NCBI GenBank assembly: GCA_946479535.1
Contig: CAMLGP010000226.1
Location: 1-5,758, forward strand
Direction of reading: 5' to 3'
Length of the DNA stretch: 5,758 nt
DNA from: an uncultured Bacteroidota bacterium
GTDB taxonomy: Bacteria; Bacteroidota; Bacteroidia; Chitinophagales; Chitinophagaceae
This document shows positions 1 through 5,758 of this stretch, in pieces (positions within the stretch are counted from its first letter, which is position 1; each line of letters opens with the position of its first letter). The position numbers and the translations under genes were made by a program. The notes beneath the pieces were generated by a model. It made no database searches and was not told the origin of the DNA. It saw only the letters and a list, made by a program, of their open reading frames with translations.

Positions 1-1443
1 TATAGCAGCATGTCCTTAAATGAGGTTCCTGCTGATACGCTGATAGATATGCCCGCATTATTTGAATTATCAGGCAATACCTATGTAGCTATTACTGAAG
101 CTGCACTGTCTGACTATGCAGGATCTTACCTTGCCAAAAAGAATGGAGAGTTGATCACCAAACTATCACCATTACCCAATGGCAACGGCCTGAAAGTAAA
201 GGCAGTGTTGCCACATAAAAGTCCATGGCGGGTAATTTTCGTTGGCAACAGAATTGGCGCCTTCCTGGAATCTAACCTGCTAACAAGTCTCAATGAACCG
301 GCCAAACCAATTGACTGGTCATGGCTTAAACCCGGAAAAACTACATTTCCCTGGTGGAATGGCAATGTTACTCCGGATACGCTGAATGCACCGGGAAATA
401 ATTTTGTGACCAATCAATATTATATCGACTTCTGTGCAAGAAACGGGATTGAATATCATTCGGTTGTTGAGTATGGACTTCACCAATGGTATGTTGACGA
501 CGGAACAAATTTTCAACCCGGTCCACATGCAGATGTTACCAAACCGGTACCTGGCCTGGATATGAAAGAAGTATGTGATTATGCCAAATCAGTAGGCGTG
601 AAGGTGCGCGTGTGGGTGCATTGGGCGGCGCTTTATCCAAAACTCGATGCTGCATTTGCGAAATTTGAAGAATGGGGCCTGTCAGGCATGATGGTAGATT
701 TCATGGACCGGGATGATCAGGAGATGGTGAACATACAGGAAGAGATGTTGCAAAAGGCTGCCCAGCATAAATTACATATACAATTTCATGGTGCCTATAA
801 ACCAACAGGCATACATCGCACCTATCCAAATGAATTGACAAGAGAAGGCACCCTTAATTACGAAGTGAACAAGTGGGATAAGCGAATAACTCCGGATCAT
901 GATCTCAATATTGTTTTTACCCGCATGATAGCGGGTACTACAGACTATCACATGGGCGGTTTTCGTGCGGTTCCTGATTCACTTTATAAAGTACAATATA
1001 CCAGGCCGTTGATGCTCGGGACCCGCTGCCACATGCTGGGCATGTATGTAGTGCTGGAAAGTTACCTGGGCATGGTGTGTGATTATCCGGCAGCCTATGA
1101 AGGTGAACCTGGGTTTGAATTCATCAAAGAGGTGCCTACTACCTGGGACGAAACACGGGTGCTTGATGCAAAACTCCATCAATATATCATTATCGCCAGG
1201 AGAAAAGGCAGGGATTGGTATATTGGCGCTATTAACAACCATGAAAAGCGAAGTGTGAGTATCAACCTCAGTTTCCTGGGTGATGGCGATTTTAATGCTA
1301 CTGTTTATTCAGATGCACCAGATGCCCCACAGTATCCCAATCATTTGAAAAAGGAAGAAAAGAAGTTTGGTGCCGCTGACAGACTTACTTTAGAACTGGC
1401 AGGGGGTGGAGGTCTTGCCATTTGGGTGAAACCAATGAATTAA
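1..1443 (+). CDS. GH97 family alpha-glycosidase (retaining, alpha-galactosidase-like), 5'-truncated by window edge
   Basis: This is the C-terminal 480 codons of a glycoside hydrolase family 97 enzyme, probably a periplasmic or surface enzyme releasing alpha-linked sugars. The frame is open to base 1, so the ATG at 10 is internal; the N-terminal signal and most of the N-terminal beta-sandwich lie outside. Numbering from that ATG, the (beta/alpha)8 domain begins near residue 102 (SWLKPGKTTFPWW) and the C-terminal beta-sandwich near 378. The strand-4 motif VDFMDRDDQ places Asp230 where retaining GH97 enzymes have their nucleophile (Asp415 in Bacteroides BtGal97b, from memory). Glu285 in NYEVNKW fits the general acid (Glu470 there); the 55-residue spacing is the same. 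Inverting SusB-type glucosidases lack this Asp. Alpha-galactosidase activity is thus the best guess, but other substrates occur among retaining members. The TAA stop is followed by 231 non-coding bases, so it does not obviously share a transcript with the next operon. Confidence 0.94.
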   Translation, partial: YSSMSLNEVPADTLIDMPALFELSGNTYVAITEAALSDYAGSYLAKKNGELITKLSPLPNGNGLKVKAVLPHKSPWRVIFVGNRIGAFLESNLLTSLNEPAKPIDWSWLKPGKTTFPWWNGNVTPDTLNAPGNNFVTNQYYIDFCARNGIEYHSVVEYGLHQWYVDDGTNFQPGPHADVTKPVPGLDMKEVCDYAKSVGVKVRVWVHWAALYPKLDAAFAKFEEWGLSGMMVDFMDRDDQEMVNIQEEMLQKAAQHKLHIQFHGAYKPTGIHRTYPNELTREGTLNYEVNKWDKRITPDHDLNIVFTRMIAGTTDYHMGGFRAVPDSLYKVQYTRPLMLGTRCHMLGMYVVLESYLGMVCDYPAAYEGEPGFEFIKEVPTTWDETRVLDAKLHQYIIIARRKGRDWYIGAINNHEKRSVSINLSFLGDGDFNATVYSDAPDAPQYPNHLKKEEKKFGAADRLTLELAGGGGLAIWVKPMN

Positions 1444-1530
1444 ATTAACGAGGTCAACCGGAACATTTTACTGGTCGGGAGAAACAACTAAATGTCATAA
1501 GTGAAAGGAGGCTCGGAGTTAGATTCAGGA

Positions 1531-1544
1531 TATAGACAGGCCTT
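1531..1544 (+). repeat. 14-bp direct repeat, copy A
   Basis: TATAGACAGGCCTT occurs here and again, exactly, at 4564-4577. Both copies are in non-coding DNA, in the same orientation, and near CCATTC operator pairs. The core AGGCCT is palindromic. Function unknown; it could be a second regulator site or a remnant of duplicated upstream DNA. Confidence 0.6.
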
Positions 1545-1594
1545 CTAAAATGATGTTTCCCTGGTTTATTCCTTCTTTTCCCAGTACCTGCCTT

Positions 1595-1624
1595 ACCATT
1601 CAGAGGAAAAACGCACCCATTCGT
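1595..1624 (+). promoter_or_regulatory. Putative LytTR operator pair upstream of the response regulator
   Basis: Two 9-bp direct repeats, ACCATTCAG (1595-1603) and CCCATTCGT (1616-1624), start 21 bp apart, i.e. with a 12-bp spacer. LytTR regulators such as AgrA, ComE and AlgR bind pairs of 9-bp direct repeats of the form [TA][AC][CA]GTTN[AG][TG] with about this spacing, two helical turns. The sites here fit with A in place of the central G, and in the second site C at position 1. The first half-site matches the wider sequence at 4388-4399 over 12 bp (CTTACCATTCAG). The pair ends 50 bp before the regulator's ATG, which suggests autoregulation. No binding data can be read from sequence, so this is a strong inference rather than a proven site. 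Confidence 0.62.
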
Positions 1625-1663
1625 TGAAATTCAGGGTTACTGCGGGGTTTAAAAACTAACTTG

Positions 1664-1671
1664 TAATTTTA
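1664..1671 (+). promoter_or_regulatory. Possible -7 box of the two-component operon
   Basis: TAATTTTA matches the Bacteroidota -7 consensus TAnnTTTG except at the last base. It lies 39 bp downstream of the second operator half-site and ends only 3 bp before the ATG. Transcription would then begin at or very near the start codon, giving an almost leaderless mRNA. No clear -33 TTG box is seen, as is common for activator-dependent promoters. The match is weak in AT-rich DNA. Confidence 0.25.
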
Positions 1672-1674
1672 GTT

Positions 1675-2394
1675 ATGCAACCTCTGAGCTGTGTCATCAT
1701 AGATGATGAACCCATAGCCCGTAATATCTTGAAAGAATACATTCTGCGGGATGACCGGTTGTTGCTTTTACAGGATTATCCCGACGCTTCCGATGCTTTA
1801 CGTGAACTGAATCTGAAAAAACCCAGACTCATTTTTCTGGATATAAAAATGCCCAAGATCAGCGGGTTTGAGATGTTGCGTTCATTACCGCAACATCCGC
1901 AGGTAATTTTTACAACAGCCTTCAGAGAGTACGCCGTGGATGGGTTTGATATGAATGCAGTTGATTATTTATTAAAGCCATTTTCCTTTGAACGGTTTTT
2001 GCAGGCGGTTAATAAGGCATACACGCTGATCTCTCCGGAACTTTCCGGTGAACCCGTAATCGCTGATAATCCCAATGATGATCTATTTGTAAAAAGTAAT
2101 GGCAAGATTGTACGTATCAGGATCCAGGACATCTATTACATAGAAGCGCTCAAGGAATACATACGCTTATTTACTACAGACGGTAGCCTGGTAGTATACC
2201 AGACCATGCAAAGCATGGAGGAAAAACTGCCTGCTGATCTTTTTTTCCGTATTCACCGCAGTTATATTGTCGGCCTCAGGCATATCAAGTCGATAGAAGG
2301 AAATTCCGTACTCGTACACAAAACCCAATTGCCAGTCAGTCGCTATATCAAAGACCAGTTCATAAAAAGTATTGCCGGAAATAAATTATTGTAA
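1675..2394 (+). CDS. LytTR family two-component response regulator
   Basis: A 239-residue cytoplasmic DNA-binding regulator of normal length for the LytR/AlgR family. The receiver domain spans about residues 5-120: acidic pair Asp10-Asp11, phospho-acceptor Asp56 in FLDIKMP, Thr80/Thr81, and Lys101 in LLKPF. A linker of about 15 residues leads to the LytTR DNA-binding domain, about 135-235, with typical features: FVKSNGKIVRI, the IYYIEALKEYIRL strand, FFRIHRSYIV, and the closing LPVSRYIKDQF. All phosphorylation residues are present, so it should be active. The start is chosen because the receiver's first strand begins at residue 5 and no upstream in-frame start is needed. It lies 7 bp before the kinase gene and surely forms an operon with it. 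The kinase is its expected phosphodonor. CCATTC-type direct repeats before this gene and after the kinase gene are its likely targets. Confidence 0.97.
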   Translation: MQPLSCVIIDDEPIARNILKEYILRDDRLLLLQDYPDASDALRELNLKKPRLIFLDIKMPKISGFEMLRSLPQHPQVIFTTAFREYAVDGFDMNAVDYLLKPFSFERFLQAVNKAYTLISPELSGEPVIADNPNDDLFVKSNGKIVRIRIQDIYYIEALKEYIRLFTTDGSLVVYQTMQSMEEKLPADLFFRIHRSYIVGLRHIKSIEGNSVLVHKTQLPVSRYIKDQFIKSIAGNKLL

Positions 2395-2401
2395 ACGATA
2401 A

Positions 2402-4387
2402 ATGGTTAAGCGCCTTTTATTATTGATCCTTTTTAGTGCAGGGATATTACGTTATGCGCAAGCATCTGATAGCCTGTATATACATTCATTAATGGAAATA
2501 GACAGTATTCCGGTAATGGATAATGCGGTTTTTTTTGTTGATGAAACCAACCAGCTAACCTGGAAGGAGGCAGTACGTCATCCTTTTGCCACCAGGCCAA
2601 ACCTTACAACTTATATCCGGTCGGAGTATGGGCATCGGTGGGTATCCTTATGGCTGCGGCTCACGGTTAACAACGTTATGCCAGACTCTTTAAAGGTAAT
2701 GATGTTGTTTCATCGCTATGCTTATTTCAGGGATGTGGTGGTTGTGAAAGGAAATGACACACTGAGCATTCATCCCAATTATTTTTATACAACCCAAAGC
2801 AAACAGGAGCGAAAGAATATTTCAGCTTTATTGAAACCGGGCGAGGGGCTTACATTTTTCGTCCGGATATATAATCCTTATTCCAATTTATATCCCCGGG
2901 AATTTCTGGTTACCAACCGAAAGGCCTACCTGGATTCCCGTATGAATTTGTACCATAACGCGTATTCCAGTTATATGTTCCAGATCATGTTTCTGGCAAT
3001 AGTATTATTTATTACACTGCATACACTGGTACAGTATTTTATCCGTAAAAGAAAGGAGTTCCTGATCTATGCCCTGTATTCTTCGAGTATATTTCTGTAT
3101 TTCCTGTACCGCCTGGAGTTTTCACTTTATTACGATATCCTGTTTTCCTATTTTCCTTTTATTTATAAGTTCTGTAACAATCCTCTCTCTATTATTGTAT
3201 ACTTTACTTATTTCCGGTTTGCCCGTGAGTTTGTGGATTTTAAAGCGTTGGCACCCTGGTTTTACAAGGTGATCATCTGGACGGAACGGCTGTTGCTGGT
3301 TTCCCTGGTGGTAGATGTTATTTGTAATACCCTGTTGAATGATTATCAATTGCGTGAAATCATCTTTACCTGTCTGCGGATATTATTATTGCTGATCTCG
3401 TTTGTGGGCATCTCCCTGTTGTTAAGGTCTGGTCAAAGGGCATTGTATTTTGTTGGAGTGGGCACTTCCCTGCTGATTATTGGCCTTACGCTGTCCATGA
3501 TCTTTACGTTTTACCCTGACCTTTTGCACTTCTATAAGAACGATTCACTTCGGTTTATGCAATACGGTGTTATCCTGGAACTGTTATGTTTTACCTCGGG
3601 ATTAAGCTATAAAAGTCAATTAATTGAGGTGGAAAGGCAGAATATGCAGCAACAGTTGATTGGACAACTTGAGGAAAATCGACGTCTACAGACCGAACTC
3701 AATACACAACTGGAAACAAGAGTAAAAGAACAGACCGAACAGCTTTTGGCGCAACAACAGCAGCTTGACAAGGAAAAGGAGCAGCAATTGACACTGGAGT
3801 TTACGAAAAAGCTAACGGAAATGGAGCTGCAGTTATTGAAGTCCCAGTTAAACCCCCATTTCTACTTTAATACATTACATAATCTGTATGGGTTAGCCAT
3901 GATCGCCCCGAAAAAAGCCCCCGACGCAATTCTTCGGTTGAGTGATATCATGGAATATGTTATCTATGATTGTCGGCATGACAAAGTACCCGTAACCAAA
4001 GAGCTCCGGTTCATTAATAGTTATATAGAGTTGGAAAAACTCCGTTATGATGATAGTTCAAGGATCAATCTTCACGTAACCGGGGATAGTGAGGGAAAAC
4101 AGATATCACCAATGCTACTGATACAGTTTATTGAAAATGCATTCAAACACGGGCTGGAAGAATTTAAGAACAGCAGTTACTTAAAGATCAATATAACGAT
4201 TGAAAATGGTCATCTCCGGTATGAATCAGTAAACAGTATTAATAAGACCAACAATTCTTCAAATGGTGGAGTAGGGCTATCCAATGTCAGAAAGCGGTTG
4301 AATATTATATATCCTTTCAAACACAAGCTGAATATCCAATCAGACAATGTAGAATACAAGGTTCAGTTAACCTTAGAACTGAATTAA
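2402..4387 (+). CDS. 7TMR-DISM sensor histidine kinase, LytS/YehU type
   Basis: A 661-residue inner-membrane kinase. It starts with a signal peptide (MVKR plus a Leu-rich core, likely cleaved after AQA at residue 21). A periplasmic 7TMR-DISMED2-like beta-sandwich follows at about 30-185 (WVSLWLRLTVNN, then FFVRIYNPYSNLYPREF), a fold thought to bind carbohydrates or other small ligands. Seven membrane helices span about 192-400. A Gln/Glu-rich coiled coil at about 405-475 joins them to a His_kinase domain (PF06580). His486 in QLNPHFYFNTL is the phosphorylated residue. The N-box is FIENAFKHG with Asn579, and the G-box is NGGVGLSNVRKRL (621-633). The catalytic domain is short and without the classic HATPase D-box DxGxG, which is usual for this family. 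It lies 7 bp after the regulator gene and has no Shine-Dalgarno site, so translational coupling is likely. The true ligand is unknown; the GH97 neighbour makes a sugar an attractive but unproven guess. Confidence 0.95.
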   Translation: MVKRLLLLILFSAGILRYAQASDSLYIHSLMEIDSIPVMDNAVFFVDETNQLTWKEAVRHPFATRPNLTTYIRSEYGHRWVSLWLRLTVNNVMPDSLKVMMLFHRYAYFRDVVVVKGNDTLSIHPNYFYTTQSKQERKNISALLKPGEGLTFFVRIYNPYSNLYPREFLVTNRKAYLDSRMNLYHNAYSSYMFQIMFLAIVLFITLHTLVQYFIRKRKEFLIYALYSSSIFLYFLYRLEFSLYYDILFSYFPFIYKFCNNPLSIIVYFTYFRFAREFVDFKALAPWFYKVIIWTERLLLVSLVVDVICNTLLNDYQLREIIFTCLRILLLLISFVGISLLLRSGQRALYFVGVGTSLLIIGLTLSMIFTFYPDLLHFYKNDSLRFMQYGVILELLCFTSGLSYKSQLIEVERQNMQQQLIGQLEENRRLQTELNTQLETRVKEQTEQLLAQQQQLDKEKEQQLTLEFTKKLTEMELQLLKSQLNPHFYFNTLHNLYGLAMIAPKKAPDAILRLSDIMEYVIYDCRHDKVPVTKELRFINSYIELEKLRYDDSSRINLHVTGDSEGKQISPMLLIQFIENAFKHGLEEFKNSSYLKINITIENGHLRYESVNSINKTNNSSNGGVGLSNVRKRLNIIYPFKHKLNIQSDNVEYKVQLTLELN

Positions 4388-4390
4388 CTT

Positions 4391-4420
4391 ACCATTCAGC
4401 GGTAACTTATTGCCATTCGT
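4391..4420 (+). promoter_or_regulatory. Putative LytTR operator pair, downstream array, pair 1
   Basis: ACCATTCAG (4391-4399) and GCCATTCGT (4412-4420) start 21 bp apart, the same arrangement as the pair before the regulator gene. The first half-site is identical to the one at 1595-1603. The pair begins 4 bp after the kinase stop codon, so it sits upstream of the barrel gene at 4786 and not within the operon. The shared sequence suggests binding by the same LytTR regulator. Confidence 0.6.
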
Positions 4421-4430
4421 AGACTATTAT

Positions 4431-4460
4431 CCCATTCATAGAGACTTTCATCCCATTAAG
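4431..4460 (+). promoter_or_regulatory. Putative LytTR operator pair, downstream array, pair 2
   Basis: CCCATTCAT (4431-4439) and CCCATTAAG (4452-4460) again start 21 bp apart. This pair begins 40 bp after the start of pair 1, close to four helical turns, so all four half-sites would lie on about the same face of DNA. The last half-site is the weakest (AAG in place of CAT). Two stacked pairs suggest cooperative binding or tighter control than at the autoregulatory site. Confidence 0.55.
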
Positions 4461-4492
4461 AGAAAATGTTTTTTCCGGCTTGCAAATTGTAA

Positions 4493-4500
4493 AATATTTG
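4493..4500 (+). promoter_or_regulatory. Possible -7 box for the barrel-protein gene
   Basis: AATATTTG matches TAnnTTTG at all fixed positions except the first. It contains the only TTTG that I found between 4388 and 4785, and it lies 32 bp after the last operator half-site. If used, the mRNA would begin near 4506 and have a 5' leader of about 280 nt. No convincing -33 box is seen at the right distance. Confidence 0.25.
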
Positions 4501-4563
4501 TTGAGTCTACTTACTATTATCCAGCAGAGCGCTATTTAAAAAAATTGACTAACCGCATTCTTC

Positions 4564-4577
4564 TATAGACAGGCCTT
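4564..4577 (+). repeat. 14-bp direct repeat, copy B
   Basis: Exact copy of TATAGACAGGCCTT at 1531-1544. Here it lies about 100 bp downstream of the operator array, whereas copy A lies about 50 bp upstream of its operator pair, so the two regions are not simple duplicates with the same order. Confidence 0.6.
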
Positions 4578-4755
4578 AGCAAAGTAGCTATTCACACCAT
4601 TAAAACCAGCTTATGAAAAGAGAATTTTAAAGGTTGTGGGTTGGCAACACGCAGTTCCTGGCTCAATGCTTAATAAGCAAAATTGTAACAATTAGCCCTT
4701 AACCATAAAATAGTAATCATGGGATTTCATTTAATCTCCATTAATCATTAAACAT

Positions 4756-4769
4756 CCCGCCCTGGCGGG
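4756..4769 (+). other. GC-rich hairpin just upstream of the barrel gene
   Basis: CCCGC-CCTG-GCGGG forms a perfect 5-bp all-GC stem with a 4-base loop in otherwise AT-rich DNA, ending 16 bp before the ATG. It has no following T-run, so it is not a standard terminator. It could affect translation, mRNA stability or attenuation in the leader, or be one copy of a dispersed genomic repeat. Confidence 0.5.
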
Positions 4770-4771
4770 TA

Positions 4772-4782
4772 TAAAAACTAAC
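4772..4782 (+). promoter_or_regulatory. A-rich translation leader shared with the regulator gene
   Basis: TAAAAACTAAC occurs here, 3 bp before the ATG, and at 1650-1660, 14 bp before the regulator's ATG. Bacteroidota genes usually lack Shine-Dalgarno sites and rely on A-rich leaders, so this supports the choice of the 4786 start. It may simply be a common leader sequence in this lineage. Confidence 0.4.
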
Positions 4783-4785
4783 ACA

Positions 4786-5758
4786 ATGAAACTAATTGCA
4801 TTTAACTATCGGAAAATTGTCCGGATCTTCCCGGTATTATTTATTACTGGTTTTTTGCTGGAAGGCTGTTGTCTTTTTCCTGGCTTCGAGGTAGCAAAAA
4901 GACCCTGCAATTGCAAAGATGGTCCTGTAATTGCCAAAAAGAATAAAACCCTGCCTCCGCCCGAAGCGGATGCAAAGCAGGCCGTTGCAACCAGTAACAG
5001 CCAATACAATTCAGCAGTTGAAAACAAGGAAATACCGGGGATCGTTCCAGCCTTACATCCTTTACCCGCTGCTTATATCAATGATGCCTTAACCCAATCC
5101 AAAATAGAAGCAGCATTAGCTTCATTTAACATTGCAAACAAGCCAGCAGAAAGAAAATTACCCCTGGGGATTAAGGGAATCACTACATCTATCATTGCCG
5201 GTCCCACTATCTCCTTTAAAAGCACCAAAGAAGATTACGGCGCAAGTAATCATAAAAACAAGCCCGGCACCGGAGTAGTATTAGGAATAGGCAACACTTT
5301 ATATTTCTCAGAAACCTTCGCCGTCAATGCATCTTTATTATTTAAGAGCAATAATGCCAGCGACGAATTGAGTTATACCATCCCTGGTGATCCAGGCAGC
5401 CCGGGTGGTGGAGGCAGTTCCAGTACTTCAAAAACGAAATCCAGTTATAGTTATTTATCGGCGCCGATCCTTGCCCAAATCAAATTATCCAATCAATTGA
5501 CTGCGGTAGTTGGCCCCGAAATAAACTATTTGCTCGGCGCTTCCGAAAAACCATCTGGCTATGGTGAAAAGACAAAGATCACAGATAATTCTGTGAGGGT
5601 AGGAGTAGGAGCACAGGCAGGTTTACGCTATGATTTTCCAGAATCTCCGTTGGGGATTCAATTGCTCTATGACCAGCGAATTTCATCTTTAAACAAAAAG
5701 ACCCAGACAGTAGATTATTATCCTGGAGGTGGCGGAGGGTCCAGTTATGAAATCCCTA
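4786..5758 (+). CDS. Putative lipobox-bearing outer-membrane beta-barrel protein (PorT-like), 3'-truncated by window edge
   Basis: An open frame of 324 codons with no stop before the right edge. The start has a good A-rich leader and is followed by a signal peptide (Lys/Arg-rich, then FPVLFITGFLLEGCC). LLEGC could be a lipobox with Cys28 lipidated, though Glu at -2 is unusual; Cys29 and a CNC pair (41-43) follow. Residues about 45-125 look like a low-complexity periplasmic linker (Pro, Ala, Asn, Gln). From about 130 the pattern is that of outer-membrane beta-barrels of the PorT/OMP_b-brl_2 kind: alternating strands such as GITTSIIAGPTISF, GVVLGIGNTLYFSETF, YLSAPILAQIKLS and LTAVVGPEINYLLG. 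Two loops are glycine-rich: PGDPGSPGGGGSSS (200-213) and YPGGGGGSSYEIP (312-324). Its function is unknown. Operator arrays between it and the kinase gene suggest it is an output of the two-component system. The family call rests on pattern alone. Confidence 0.8.
   Translation, partial: MKLIAFNYRKIVRIFPVLFITGFLLEGCCLFPGFEVAKRPCNCKDGPVIAKKNKTLPPPEADAKQAVATSNSQYNSAVENKEIPGIVPALHPLPAAYINDALTQSKIEAALASFNIANKPAERKLPLGIKGITTSIIAGPTISFKSTKEDYGASNHKNKPGTGVVLGIGNTLYFSETFAVNASLLFKSNNASDELSYTIPGDPGSPGGGGSSSTSKTKSSYSYLSAPILAQIKLSNQLTAVVGPEINYLLGASEKPSGYGEKTKITDNSVRVGVGAQAGLRYDFPESPLGIQLLYDQRISSLNKKTQTVDYYPGGGGGSSYEIP

Larger units (their letters stand above)
4461..4785 (+). other. Non-coding leader region before the barrel gene
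   Basis: About 325 bases without a supportable gene; frames are broken by many stops and the longest ATG-led frames seen are under a dozen codons. It holds the possible -7 box (4493-4500), the 14-bp repeat copy B (4564-4577), the small palindrome GTTGGCAAC (4640-4648), an AT-rich stretch with three CATT(T)AA-like units (4728-4753), a GC-rich hairpin (4756-4769) and the 11-bp leader motif TAAAAACTAAC (4772-4782). No known riboswitch or small RNA was recognised. No intrinsic terminator for the kinase operon is visible, so read-through into the next gene is possible. Confidence 0.5.

Noticed and set aside
144..676. Three GAATGG (reverse CCATTC) hexamers inside the GH97 gene
   Set aside because: They are unpaired, not 21 bp apart, and lie in coding sequence; this number is expected by chance.
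1457..1475. Weak stem ACCGG/CTGGT after the GH97 stop as a terminator
   Set aside because: Only five pairs including a G-U, and no T-run follows.
1550..1627. A 25-codon frame starting MMFPWF upstream of the regulator
   Set aside because: It overlaps the operator pair, has no leader typical of this lineage, and the only SD-like AAGGAGG (about 1505) is over 35 bp away. Likely chance.
3069..3349. Short frames on both strands inside the kinase membrane region
   Set aside because: They are shadows of the strongly supported kinase frame and contain no family motifs.
4640..4648. Palindrome GTTGGCAAC as an operator
   Set aside because: Single short copy with no extension of the symmetry; not distinguishable from chance.
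4806..5027. Reverse-strand 73-codon frame
   Set aside because: It is antisense to the signal peptide and linker of the barrel gene, has no recognisable domain and no upstream signals.

Overview
The window looks like chromosomal DNA from a Bacteroidota bacterium, most like the Chitinophagaceae and relatives. The evidence is a GH97 glycosidase, a 7TMR-DISM/LytS-type histidine kinase paired with a LytTR regulator, a PorT-like outer-membrane barrel protein, A-rich leaders of the TAAAAACTAAC...ATG kind without Shine-Dalgarno sites, and the lack of sigma70-like promoters. All four genes lie on the + strand. No tRNA, rRNA, CRISPR array or insertion sequence was seen.

Layout. (1) 1-1443 is the 3' part of a GH97 alpha-glycosidase gene whose start lies left of the window; its catalytic residues are those of the retaining, alpha-galactosidase-like branch. 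(2) 1444-1674 is non-coding. It carries a 14-bp repeat (copy A) and a pair of 9-bp direct repeats 21 bp apart that resemble LytTR operators. (3) 1675-2394 and 2402-4387 form a two-gene operon: a LytTR response regulator and a 7TMR-DISM sensor histidine kinase, 7 bp apart. (4) 4388-4785 is a 398-bp non-coding stretch. It starts with two more operator pairs of the same kind, then holds a weak -7-like box, copy B of the 14-bp repeat and a GC-rich hairpin just before the next start codon. (5) 4786-5758 is a gene running off the right edge. It encodes a lipobox-bearing envelope protein with a PorT-like beta-barrel and glycine-rich loops.

How it may work together (inference). The kinase senses something in the periplasm through its DISMED2 domain and phosphorylates the regulator at Asp56. 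The regulator then binds the CCATTC-type repeats before its own gene (autoregulation) and the doubled array before the barrel gene (likely output). The best reading of the window is therefore a self-contained sensor-regulator-envelope-protein module with a recognisable operator code. Whether the GH97 gene belongs to the same regulon cannot be told, because its promoter is outside the window.
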